A stretch of DNA of 64,000 bases, from contig NZ_QJTC01000018.1 in the NCBI RefSeq assembly GCF_003217575.1, positions 1 through 64,000 on the forward strand, written 5' to 3'. The translations under genes were made by a program, and so were the position numbers. The DNA comes from Xylophilus ampelinus. GTDB taxonomy: Bacteria; Pseudomonadota; Gammaproteobacteria; Burkholderiales; Burkholderiaceae_C. Under the pieces are notes generated by a model. It made no database searches and was not told the origin of the DNA. It saw only the letters and a program-made list of their open reading frames with translations. Shown piece by piece: positions 7,737 to 16,700 of the stretch (position 1 is its first letter; every line of letters begins with the position of its first letter).

Positions 7737-8091
7737 TGGTAGGCCGTGTTGGACTTGAACCAACGACCAAAGGATTCGGGTTCGTGCAGGTTTCCCTGCT
7801 CCCTGGACTATCTCATCGCCCGCGCCGCGACTACCCACAAGGGTGTGTCGCGCGTTCGGGCGCCGGGCGCTCGTGGGGTGCTTATCGGATCGGCTCCTCG
7901 CACCCTAGTCTCTGCACCTTCCCGCCTACCGGTCTCGCGACCTGCCTTCGGCGGGCTTGGCTCAGGATTGCCGTGATGCCTCTTGCGAGGCCGACGGTTT
8001 CCCTGAATTCACCCGGTTTTCCGCTGGCGCTCTCGCGCCAGGGTCACCATTTCGATGAGTCCTCTGCTCTAACCAACTGAGCTAACGGCCC
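7737..8091 (-). tRNA. tRNA-Ile(CAU), split by a group I intron
   Basis: The exons are 8055-8091 (5' half) and 7737-7776 (3' half, CCA encoded), complementary strand. Joined: acceptor GGGCCGT/ACGGCCT, D stem GCTC/GAGC, anticodon stem GAGGA/TCCTT around loop CTCATAA, and T stem GTTGG/CCAAC. The body matches the bacterial AUA-reading tRNA-Ile with CAU anticodon (modified to lysidine by TilS) rather than tRNA-Met: it has the GGTTAGAGC D arm and the TTGGTCG variable region of that tRNA. The 278-nt insert follows U36. A GACAAT -10-like box lies 10 bp upstream (8101-8106). Presumably this gene supplies AUA decoding, which would make splicing essential. Confidence 0.93.
7777..8054 (-). ncRNA. Group I intron (IC3-like) in tRNA-Ile(CAU)
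   Basis: The intron starts after the U of CAU and ends in G. The first bases contain GGTGAC, whose GTG can guide CAU with a G-U pair at the splice site, the same guide used by the Azoarcus ribozyme. Core blocks are GGTGCAGAGACTAGGG (about 7903-7918) and GATAGTCCAGG (7802-7812) for P7, and CAATCCTGAGCCAAGCC for P4-P6. Stem-loops closed by GNRA loops are TGGCGC-GAGA-GCGCCA (P2) and GCAGG-GAAA-CCTGC (P9). It is longer than the Arg intron, mainly in the P6/P8 regions, and lacks an open frame for an endonuclease. Confidence 0.93.
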
Positions 8092-8118
8092 CCCGCCGAG
8101 ATTGTCGCATGGCGGCGC

Positions 8119-8661
8119 TCAGTGTTCGGCGACCGCGCGGCCTATCTCGGGCCAGGCCCGGTGGACCACCATCCACGCCACCAGGCCGACGCCCATCAAG
8201 CAGAGCGAGGCGGTCGCCAGCAGCACGGTCGAGTGCATCACCAGCGGTGCCAGCACGCCGGCCACCACGCCGTTCGACGCGGATCCGATGACCGCCTGCA
8301 GCGACGAGGCCATGCCGCGCCGCTCGGAATGCAGGTCGAGCACCACCAGCGTCACGACCGGCACCACCAGCGCCCAGCCGAAGGCATAGAAGGCGATCGG
8401 CCAGATGGCCCACAGTGCATGCGCCTGGAACAGCAGGTTGGCGACGAGGCCGTGGAACAGGTTCATGAAGGCGAAGCCGAACAGGTAGGCCGACAGCGTC
8501 TGCTGCATCTCCACCGGCGAGGCGCCCAGCGCCTTCGAGATGCCCGAGAACGCCGGGATGTAGGTGTCGATCGAGAACGGCCCCAGCATGCCGAGCACCG
8601 CCAGCAGCACGGCCAGCACCCACTGGGGCGCCTTCCACAAGGTCTTCGCGTCGGGATGCAT
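8119..8661 (-). pseudogene. Bcr/CflA-type efflux transporter with a large internal in-frame deletion
   Basis: The 180-residue product begins like a Bcr/CflA major facilitator (LAVLGMLGPFSIDTYIPAF, then SAYLFGFAFMNLFHG, helices 1-2). After residue ~70 it jumps directly to the C-terminal end of the family (FYAFGWALVVPVVTLVVLDL, RRGMASSLQAVIGSASNGVV, last helices). Normal members have about 400 residues and 12 helices, so roughly helices 3-8 are missing while the frame is kept. Transport activity is not expected. It follows the DUF1841 gene after 13 bp, probably as a two-gene unit. I call it a pseudogene; a real half-size membrane protein cannot be excluded. Confidence 0.75.
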
Positions 8662-8674
8662 CGGTGCGCCGCCG

Positions 8675-9106
8675 TCAGTCGCGGGTGGCGCGGCGCTGCA
8701 CGTCGGCGACGTAGGCGGCGCCGTCGGGCGGGCGGCCGGAGCGCTGGCTGTCCCACAGCATGGTGCCGAGGCTCTCCATCACTTCGTGGAGCGCCTCGTG
8801 CAGCGAGCCGCGGCGCGCGGCCAGCAGCTCGACCGCCTGGCGGATGCCGCGCGGCTGGTCGATCGATGCCTGCTCGCTGATGCTGAGGTGCATCGACAGG
8901 TGCAGGAACGGGTTCTCGCGGTCGGCGCCCGCGTAGACGCGCAGCAGGGCGGCATCGACGTCGGCCAGGTCGGCGTGGTACTCCGGGTGCTCGTCGACCC
9001 AGAGGGCGGCCAGGGTCTCGATGGCTTCCATCGGCGCGCCGGTGCGGGATTTGTCGTACACCGCGCAGAAGAATCGGCGCACGTCCTGTTGGGAGGGCTG
9101 GAACAT
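8675..9106 (-). CDS. DUF1841 family protein
   Basis: 143 residues starting MFQPSQQDVRRFFCAVYDK, with ETLAALWVDEHPEYH and HLSMHLSISEQ, all characteristic of DUF1841, a small cytoplasmic family of beta- and gammaproteobacteria with no known function. No membrane segment. The length is normal for the family. It sits directly upstream of the deleted efflux gene. Confidence 0.85.
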   Translation of the reverse strand: MFQPSQQDVRRFFCAVYDKSRTGAPMEAIETLAALWVDEHPEYHADLADVDAALLRVYAGADRENPFLHLSMHLSISEQASIDQPRGIRQAVELLAARRGSLHEALHEVMESLGTMLWDSQRSGRPPDGAAYVADVQRRATRD

Positions 9107-9132
9107 CCGTCCAGCCTAGCACGCGGGCGCCG

Positions 9133-9936
9133 CTAGCCGCCCCGCGCCTGCAGCCGCTGCGAGATGGCGGCCGCCGCCGCGCGCAGCGGGGGCAAGAAAT
9201 CGTGCTGCAGCACCTCCAGCCCGGTGCGGTTGATCTGCCCGCTCACGTTGATCGCCGCCACCGTGCGGCCGGCGCGGTCGGTCACCGGGGCGGCGATCGA
9301 GACCAGGCCTTCCTCCAGCTCCTGGTCCAGCAGGCACCAGCCCTGACTGCGCGCCTGGCGCACCCGGTCGAGCAGGGCGTCGATGTCGGTGACGGTGTGC
9401 GGGGTGTAGGCGGTGCGGCGGGAGCCTTCCAGCCGCGCGCGGACCTCCTTGTCGGGCAGGGCGGCCAGCAGCACCCGACCGAGCGAGGTGACGCAGGCGG
9501 GCAGCCGGGAGCCGACGCCCAGGTTGATCTTCATGATCTTGTGCGTCGGCACCCGCAGCACGTAGACGATGTCGCTGCCCTCCAGCACCGCGGCCGAGCA
9601 CGACTCCTTCACCCGCTCCACCAGGTCTTCCATCAGCGGCTCGGCCACGTCCCACATCGGCATCGACGACAGGTAGGCGAATCCCAGGTCGAGGATGCGC
9701 GGCGTGAGCCGGAACAGCCGGCCGTCGCTCTCCACGTAGCCCAGCGTCTGCAGCGTCAGCAGGATGCGGCGGGCGCCGGCGCGGGTCAGGCCGGTGCGGG
9801 CGGCGACCTCGGTCAGCGTCTGGCGCCGGGCCTCGGCGCTGAAGCTGCGGATCACCTCCAACCCACGGGCGAACGACTGGACGTAGCTGTCGCCCGGCTT
9901 GGGGGGAATATCACCAGATGTATCGGGGAAAACCAT
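9133..9936 (-). CDS. pcaR: IclR-family regulator of the pca genes (PcaR/PobR subgroup)
   Basis: 267 residues: a winged HTH (TLTEVAARTGLTRAGARRIL, residues 40-60) followed by the IclR effector domain (DLVERVKESCSAAVLEGSDIVYV, ACVTSLGRVLLAALPD, SQGWCLLDQELEEGLVSIA parts). The 'QSFARGLEVI' entry and 'CVTSLGRVLLA' pocket are typical of the PcaR/PcaU/PobR/CatR group, which activates aromatic-acid genes in response to beta-ketoadipate or related acids. It is transcribed divergently from pcaIJFD across 169 bp with an operator-like palindrome. The specific inducer is inferred from context. Confidence 0.85.
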   Translation of the reverse strand: MVFPDTSGDIPPKPGDSYVQSFARGLEVIRSFSAEARRQTLTEVAARTGLTRAGARRILLTLQTLGYVESDGRLFRLTPRILDLGFAYLSSMPMWDVAEPLMEDLVERVKESCSAAVLEGSDIVYVLRVPTHKIMKINLGVGSRLPACVTSLGRVLLAALPDKEVRARLEGSRRTAYTPHTVTDIDALLDRVRQARSQGWCLLDQELEEGLVSIAAPVTDRAGRTVAAINVSGQINRTGLEVLQHDFLPPLRAAAAAISQRLQARGG

Positions 9937-10002
9937 GGGCTATTGCCGGGCAGGGGAATACCGTGAGGGCGGATCGCGGCGTAAACTTTGAAATTCATTA
10001 TA

Positions 10003-10027
10003 CGAACATAAGTTCGCTATAAGAACA
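10003..10027. promoter_or_regulatory. Putative IclR-type operator between pcaR and pcaI
   Basis: A palindrome CGAAC-ATAA-GTTCG (10003-10016) is followed one turn later by a further AGAAC half-site (about 10022-10026), in an AT-rich stretch unlike its surroundings. IclR-family activators of aromatic catabolism bind such repeated GTTCG-like sites. The exact contacts are unproven. Confidence 0.55.
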
Positions 10028-10105
10028 TTTTGGGTTGCCACCGGCCGTGCAGGCTGCGCGGCGCCCCACATCTCGTGGCCGGCATACGGCCATTTGGAGA
10101 AACAC

Positions 10106-10807
10106 ATGATCGACAAGATCGCCGCCAGCGTGGCCGAGGCCCTGGCCGACGTGCAGGACGGTGCCACGGTGCTCATCGGCGGTTTCGGCACCTCGGGCAA
10201 CCCCGACGAGCTGATCGACGGCCTGATCGCGCACGGCGCCAAGGACCTCACGGTCGTCAACAACAACGCCGGCAACGGCGACACCGGCCTGGCCGCGCTG
10301 CTCAAGGCCGGCCGGGTGCGCAAGATCATCTGCAGCTTTCCGCGGCAGGTCGACAGCCATGTGTTCGACGCGCTCTACCGCAGCGGCCAGATCGAGCTGG
10401 AGCTGGTGCCGCAGGGCAAACTGGCCGAGCGCATCCGCGCGGCCGGTGCCGGCATCGGCGCCTTCTTCTGCCCCACCGCCTACGGCACCGACCTGGCCAA
10501 GGGCAAGGAAACCCGCGAGATCGACGGCAGGCACTACGTGCTCGAGTACCCGATCCATGCCGACGTGGCGCTGATCAAGGCCGAGGCCGGCGACCGCTGG
10601 GGCAACCTGACCTACCGCATGGCCGCGCGCAACTTCGGCCCGGTGATGGCCACCGCCGCCAAACAGACGATCGCCACGGTGCACGAGATCCGCGAACTGG
10701 GCCGGCTGGACCCGGAGGCCATCGTCACCCCCGGCATCTACGTCAGCCGGGTCGTGAAGATCGACCGGGTGGCCACCCAGGCCGGAGGTTTCAAGAAATC
10801 TGCATGA
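10106..10807 (+). CDS. pcaI: 3-oxoadipate CoA-transferase subunit A
   Basis: Alpha subunit of the enzyme that moves CoA from succinyl-CoA to beta-ketoadipate. 233 residues with the N-terminal glycine loop VLIGGFGTSGNPDELI, the FICP-type segment GAFFCPTAYGTDLA, and a C-terminal DRVATQAGG tail. ATG 10106 is preceded by GGAGA at the right spacing. The next gene encodes the beta subunit 29 bp on. Together with pcaF and pcaD it forms the lower beta-ketoadipate pathway, cytoplasmic. Probably activated by the divergent IclR regulator. Confidence 0.93.
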   Translation: MIDKIAASVAEALADVQDGATVLIGGFGTSGNPDELIDGLIAHGAKDLTVVNNNAGNGDTGLAALLKAGRVRKIICSFPRQVDSHVFDALYRSGQIELELVPQGKLAERIRAAGAGIGAFFCPTAYGTDLAKGKETREIDGRHYVLEYPIHADVALIKAEAGDRWGNLTYRMAARNFGPVMATAAKQTIATVHEIRELGRLDPEAIVTPGIYVSRVVKIDRVATQAGGFKKSA

Positions 10808-10836
10808 AATCGGCTCCGAGCCGTCAGGAATAAACG

Positions 10837-11496
10837 ATGAATAGCTATAAAAAACGTAGCAAAGAGGAGTTGGCCCAGCGCGTCGCCCAGGACATCCACG
10901 ACGGCGCCTGCGTCAACCTGGGCATCGGCCAGCCGACGTTGGTGGCCAACCACATCCCGGCGGGCCGCGAGGTGATCCTGCAGAGCGAGAACGGCATCCT
11001 GGGCATGGGCCCGGCGCCGGCCGCGGGCGCCGAGGACTACGACCTGATCAACGCCGGCAAGGCACCGGTCACGCTGCTGCCGGGCGGCGCCTTCTTCCAC
11101 CATGCCGACAGCTTCGGGATGATGCGCGGCGGCCACCTCGACATCTGCGTGCTGGGCGCGTTCCAGGTGTCGGCCACCGGCGACCTGGCCAACTGGAGCA
11201 CCGGCGAGGCGGGCGCGATCCCCGCCGTCGGCGGCGCGATGGATCTGGCCATCGGCGCCAAGCAGACCTGGGTGATGATGGACCTGCTGACCAGGCAGGG
11301 CGCGAGCAAGGTGGTGCAGGACTGCACCTATCCGCTGACCGGCATCGGCTGCGTCAAGCGCATCTACTCCGACATCGCCACCCTGGAATGCACGCCCGAG
11401 GGCCTGCGCCTGGTCGACGTGGTCCACGGCCTGTCGCACGCCGAGTTGGAGGCGCTGGTCGGCCTGCCGATCGCCGCCGCGCAGGCCACCTTCTGA
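10837..11496 (+). CDS. pcaJ: 3-oxoadipate CoA-transferase subunit B
   Basis: Beta subunit, 219 residues. It carries the catalytic glutamate in the SENGILGMGP motif (residues ~50-60) that forms the glutamyl-CoA intermediate, and the NLGIGQPT loop near residue 28. AGGAA sits ahead of ATG 10837. The first codons (NSYKKRSK) fall in a TAGCTATAAAAAACGTAGC sequence that resembles the dispersed repeat of this genome, although the encoded residues are also normal for the family. It partners with the upstream alpha subunit. Confidence 0.93.
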   Translation: MNSYKKRSKEELAQRVAQDIHDGACVNLGIGQPTLVANHIPAGREVILQSENGILGMGPAPAAGAEDYDLINAGKAPVTLLPGGAFFHHADSFGMMRGGHLDICVLGAFQVSATGDLANWSTGEAGAIPAVGGAMDLAIGAKQTWVMMDLLTRQGASKVVQDCTYPLTGIGCVKRIYSDIATLECTPEGLRLVDVVHGLSHAELEALVGLPIAAAQATF

Positions 11497-11527
11497 TCCG
11501 CTTTCTTCCCGCACCGGAAATACACCC

Positions 11528-12729
<1,202 letters not shown>

Positions 12730-12733
<4 letters not shown>

Positions 12734-13554
12734 GCATGGTCGCCGGCTCCGGAGCCTTCACCGTCGACACCGCCGCCGGCCGCTTCCGCATCCGGCTGGA
12801 CGGCCCGGCCGATGCGCCGGTGCTGGTGTTCTCCAACTCGCTCGGCACCGTGCTGGAAATGTGGGACGCGCAGGCCGAGCGCTTCGCGCGCGACTGGCGG
12901 GTGCTGCGCTACGACACCCGCGGCCACGGCGGCAGCGAGGTCACCCCCGGCCCCTACGGCTTCGACCGGTTGGGCGGCGACGTGGTCGCGCTGCTGGATG
13001 CGCTGGGCATCGCGCGCGCCAGCTTCTGCGGCATCTCGATGGGCGGCTTCACCGGGCTGGGGCTCGGCCTGCACGCGGGCGATCGGCTGAATCACCTGGT
13101 GGTGGCCAACAGCGCGGCCCGCATCGGCACCGCCGAGGGCTGGCTGTCGCGGGCCGCGCTGGTCCGCGAGCAGGGCACGGCCGCGATGGCCGAGCTGGCC
13201 GCCTCGTCGCCCGGCCGCTGGTTCACCGACGCCTTCGCCGCGGCGCAGCCCGCCGTGGTGCGACGGGCACAGGCCTGGATCGCCGGCATCGCGCCCGAAG
13301 GCTATGCCGCCTGCTGCGAAGCCCTGGCCCATGCCGATCTGCGGCCGCGGATCGCAGGCATCCGCGTGCCGACCCTGCTGGTCGCCGGAGCCGCCGACCC
13401 GGTCACCACCGTGGCCGACGCACAGGCGATGCGGGCGGCGATTCCCGGCGCGCAGCTGGTCGAAGTGCCGGCGTCGCATCTCTCCAACCTGGAAGCGACC
13501 GCCGCGTTCGACGACGCGCTGCACCGCTTTCTCCACACGCAGGCGCCCCGCTGA
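12730..13554 (+). CDS. pcaD: 3-oxoadipate enol-lactonase
   Basis: Alpha/beta hydrolase that opens beta-ketoadipate enol-lactone. The start at 12730 is set by the ATGA overlap with pcaF, giving 274 residues. The nucleophile Ser is in GISMGGF (residues ~98-104), the acid in AGAADPVT, and the His in PASHLSNLE near the C-terminus. The oxyanion loop is FSNSLGT. Its place after pcaF makes a pcaIJFD unit. Protocatechuate dioxygenase and pcaB/C are not in the window. Confidence 0.9.
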
Positions 13555-13630
13555 GGCGGTGGCGGCTGCGCCCGGTTCAGACCGCATCGCGGGCCCCGGC
13601 ACGGCGCCGGGCCCGCTGGAATCCATAGAC

Positions 13631-14362
13631 ATGAATACCCCTGCTTCTCCTTCCTCCAGCCCTGTCCGCGAGCGCGTGCTGATCACCGGCGGCGCCGCCG
13701 GCATCGGTGCCGCCACCGCCGAGCGCTGCTACGCCGACGGCTACGAGCCGGTCGTCGTCGACCGCACCGGCGACGGCATCCGCGCCGATCTGTCCGACGT
13801 GGCCGCCACCGCCGAGGCACTGCGCCAGGCGCTCGCCGACGGGCCGATCACCCGGCTGGTCAACAACGTCGGCATCGTCTGCCCGGCCTCGGCCGAAGCG
13901 CAGACGCTCGACGAGTTCGACCTGGCCGTCTCGCTCAACCTGCGCTGCGCGCTGCAGTGCATGCAGGCGCTGCTGCCGGGCATGAAGGCGGCGGGCTTCG
14001 GCCGCATCGTCAACATGTCGTCGCGCGCGGCGCTGGGCAAGGAGCTGCGCACCGCCTACTCGGCCACCAAGGCCGGCCTGATCGGCATGACCCGGGTCTG
14101 GGCGCTGGAGCTGGGCGTGCACGGCATCACCGCCAACGCGATCGGCCCCGGCCCGATCCGCACCGAGCTGTTCGACCGCGCCAACCCGCCCGATGCGCCG
14201 CGCACCCGCGCGATCGTCGATGCGGTGCCGGTCAAGCGCGTCGGCACGCCCGAGGACATCGCCCACGCCGCGGCCTATTTGCTCGACGCCCGCAGCGGCT
14301 TCGTCACCGGCCAAGTGCTGTACGTCTGCGGCGGCATGACCGTCGGCGTCGCCGGGGTCTGA
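13631..14362 (+). CDS. Short-chain dehydrogenase/reductase
   Basis: 243 residues with the classical SDR elements: cofactor loop TGGAAGIG (residues 21-28), NNVG instead of NNAG, a catalytic Ser in NMSSRAA, YSATK with the Tyr and Lys, and a C-terminal LYVCGGMTVG. VVDRTGD after beta-2 has an Asp, which favours NAD(H) over NADP(H). It follows pcaD after 76 bp on the same strand and precedes two solute receptors, suggesting an upstream conversion of an alcohol or diol substrate feeding the aromatic pathway. The substrate is not readable from sequence. Confidence 0.85.
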   Translation: MNTPASPSSSPVRERVLITGGAAGIGAATAERCYADGYEPVVVDRTGDGIRADLSDVAATAEALRQALADGPITRLVNNVGIVCPASAEAQTLDEFDLAVSLNLRCALQCMQALLPGMKAAGFGRIVNMSSRAALGKELRTAYSATKAGLIGMTRVWALELGVHGITANAIGPGPIRTELFDRANPPDAPRTRAIVDAVPVKRVGTPEDIAHAAAYLLDARSGFVTGQVLYVCGGMTVGVAGV

Positions 14363-14573
14363 GAAGCTGTGAACGACTCCCGCACGCCCGCTCGTGCCGC
14401 GCAGACACACCCCCTCGGCGTTGCAAAGCCTCGCCGCAGCCCGAGCTGCGCCTGCGTTTTGCGCCTTGAGGGGCCGCGCCTGCACGTCCCGCTCGGACGC
14501 GCCGGATTCATTCATAGCTTCTAACCCGAATGCGCCGATTCCGAATTTCAACCACCATCCAGGGATACAACCA

Positions 14574-15584
14574 ATGAAGACGCTCGCATCCACTTCTTCT
14601 CTCCGACGCCGCTCCGCCGTCCTCGCGCTGGCCGCCGGCATGGCCGGCCTCGCCGGCCTGCCGGCCACCGCGTCGGCCCAGGCCGCCTATCCGAACAAGG
14701 TGATCACCATCGTCGTGCCCTTCGCGGCCGGCGGCACCACCGACATCCTGGCGCGCCTGGTCGGCCAGGCGCTGGGCACCGAGCTGGGCCGGCAGGTCAT
14801 CGTGGACAACCGGGCCGGCGCGGGCGGCAACATCGGCAGCCAGCTGGTGGCGCGCGCCCCGGCCGACGGCTACACCCTGCTGATGGGCACCGTGGGCACG
14901 CATGCGATCAACGCGGCGCTCTACCCCAAGATGCCCTTCGACCACATCAAGGATTTCGCGCCGATCTCGCGGGTGGCCAACGTGCCGAACCTGCTGGTCG
15001 CCAACCCGCGGCAGCCGTTCAAGACGGTGCCCGAGCTGATCGCCTATGCCAAGGCGAACCCGGGCAAGGTCAACTTCGGGTCGTCGGGCAATGGCAGCTC
15101 GATCCACCTGTCGGGCGAGCTGTTCAAGAGCATGGCCAAGGTCGACATGGTGCACATCCCCTACAAGGGCAGCGCACCGGCCGTGGCCGACCTGCTGGGC
15201 AACCAGATCGCGATCATGTTCGACAACCTGCCCTCGGCGATGCAGCATGTGCGCTCGGGCAAGCTGCGGCCCATCGCGGTGACCACCGCCAAGCGCTCGC
15301 CCGAGCTGCCCGACGTGCCGACCATCGCAGAGGCCGGTCTGCCGGGCTACGAGGCCACCTCGTGGTTCGGCCTGTTCGCCCCGGCCAAGACGCCGGCCGA
15401 CGTGGTCGACAAGATAGACGCGGCGCTGATCAAGGTGCTGGCCTCCGCCGACCTGAAGAAGCGCCTGAGCGAGCAGGGTGCCGAGCCCTATGCCGAGAAA
15501 CCCGCGCAGTTCGCCGAATTCATCGAGACCGAGACCGCCAAGTGGGGCAAGGTGGTGAAGGATTCCGGCGCCAGCGTCGACTGA
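14574..15584 (+). CDS. Bug-family tripartite tricarboxylate receptor (substrate-binding protein)
   Basis: 336 residues. A signal peptide (RRRSAVLALAAGMAGLAGLP, then ATASAQA) leads to a periplasmic binding fold typical of the TctC/Bug family: IVVPFAAGGTTDILAR, VDNRAGAGGNIG, GTHAINAALY, HIPYKGSAPAVADLLG and MFDNLPSAMQHV. These receptors bind carboxylic acids and are greatly expanded in Comamonadaceae and Bordetella, often without transporter genes nearby, as here. Context suggests an aromatic or tricarboxylic substrate. Confidence 0.92.
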   Translation: MKTLASTSSLRRRSAVLALAAGMAGLAGLPATASAQAAYPNKVITIVVPFAAGGTTDILARLVGQALGTELGRQVIVDNRAGAGGNIGSQLVARAPADGYTLLMGTVGTHAINAALYPKMPFDHIKDFAPISRVANVPNLLVANPRQPFKTVPELIAYAKANPGKVNFGSSGNGSSIHLSGELFKSMAKVDMVHIPYKGSAPAVADLLGNQIAIMFDNLPSAMQHVRSGKLRPIAVTTAKRSPELPDVPTIAEAGLPGYEATSWFGLFAPAKTPADVVDKIDAALIKVLASADLKKRLSEQGAEPYAEKPAQFAEFIETETAKWGKVVKDSGASVD

Positions 15585-15622
15585 CCCGATTTTTTCCTCA
15601 ACGAAACCACAACGGAGACAAC

Positions 15623-16627
15623 ATGGCACAAGACCACCCCTTCACCCGCCGCGCCCTGGGCTGCGCGGCCCTCGGCCTGGCGGGCCTCCTGGCCACCGGC
15701 GGCGCCTGGGCGCAGGCCGCGGCCGCCTGGCCCACCAAGCCGGTGCGGATCATCACCCCGTTTCCGGTCGGCGGCGGCCCCGACGGCCTGGCGCGGCTGG
15801 TGGCCGACAAGCTGTCGCGCAAGTGGGGCCAGCCGGTGGTGGTCGAGAACCGCCCGGGCGGCAACGGCTTCATCGCGATCGACGCCTTCAAGCGCGGCGC
15901 CAAGGACGGGCACGACCTGATACAGCTCGACAACGTGCACCTGGCCGCCTACCCGGCCCTGTTCAAGAAGCTGCCCTACGACGCGGAGAAGGATTTCGAT
16001 CCGATCCTGCCGATGTTCCGCACCTACTTCTTTTTCACCGTGCCCACCTCCAGCCCGTACAAGACGGTGGGCGACCTGATCGCCGACGCCAAGAAGAACC
16101 CCGGCAAGCTCAACTACGGCTCCTGGTCGGTCGGCAATCCGGTGCACCTGGGCTCGGAGCTGTTCGAGGCGGTCACCGGCACCCAGATGGAGCATGTGAT
16201 CTACAAGGAGACGACCCAGCTCTACACCTCTGTGGCGACCGGCGAGCTGGCCTTCGCCCTCGGCTCCAGCGCCACGGCCGGGCCGCTGTACCGTGCCGGC
16301 AAGATCAAGCTGCTGGCCGTGGCGGCGCCGAAGCGCACCGTCGGCTACGAGGATGTGCCGACGGTCGCCGAATCCGGCGGCCCGGCCCACTTCGAGGTGA
16401 TCGGCTGGAACGCCATCGCCGCGCCGCGCGGCCTGCCCGCCGCGGTGACCGACAAGATCAAGCGCGACGTGGAAGAGGCGCTGGCCGCACCCGACGCGAA
16501 GGAAAAGTTCCTGAGCTTCGGCTACGAGCCGTTCCCGCAGACGCGCGAGCAGTTCAACGCGTTCATCGCCAGCGAATCGAAGCGCTTCGGCGACGTGATC
16601 CGCAACGCGAACCTGTCGCTGGATTGA
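15623..16627 (+). CDS. Second Bug-family receptor, divergent
   Basis: 334 residues. The N-terminus TRRALGCAALGLAG looks Tat-like (RR followed by a hydrophobic run), with cleavage after GAWAQA. The fold is as in the upstream receptor but diverged: TPFPVGGGPDGLAR replaces the usual AAGG(S/T)D loop, and NRPGGNGFIAID, YGSWSVGNPVHL and VIYKETTQLY replace the usual binding motifs. The pocket therefore probably takes a different ligand from the first receptor. AACGGAGACAAC precedes the start. An intrinsic terminator follows and ends the pca transcription unit. Confidence 0.9.
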   Translation: MAQDHPFTRRALGCAALGLAGLLATGGAWAQAAAAWPTKPVRIITPFPVGGGPDGLARLVADKLSRKWGQPVVVENRPGGNGFIAIDAFKRGAKDGHDLIQLDNVHLAAYPALFKKLPYDAEKDFDPILPMFRTYFFFTVPTSSPYKTVGDLIADAKKNPGKLNYGSWSVGNPVHLGSELFEAVTGTQMEHVIYKETTQLYTSVATGELAFALGSSATAGPLYRAGKIKLLAVAAPKRTVGYEDVPTVAESGGPAHFEVIGWNAIAAPRGLPAAVTDKIKRDVEEALAAPDAKEKFLSFGYEPFPQTREQFNAFIASESKRFGDVIRNANLSLD

Positions 16628-16642
16628 CGGGCGAGCGCCCAG

Positions 16643-16671
16643 CAAAAAGCCGCACGGTGTGCGGCTTTTTT
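16643..16671 (+). terminator. Intrinsic terminator of the pca/receptor unit
   Basis: Stem AAAAAGCCGCAC / GTGCGGCTTTTTT around a short loop, with T-tract on the plus strand and A-tract on the other, so it probably also serves the convergent gene at 16701. Confidence 0.9.
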
Positions 16672-16700
16672 CATGGCGCGGTGCGCCTACCGGGTGCGGG

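Noticed and set aside
7667-8080. A 137-codon frame across tRNA-Ile(CAU)
   Set aside because: It is the antisense of tRNA exons and intron; no homology or ribosome site.
7737-8091. Calling the CAU tRNA a tRNA-Met
   Set aside because: The body (GGTTAGAGC D arm, TTGGTCG variable region, GTTGG/CCAAC T stem) fits the AUA-decoding tRNA-Ile rather than elongator or initiator Met.
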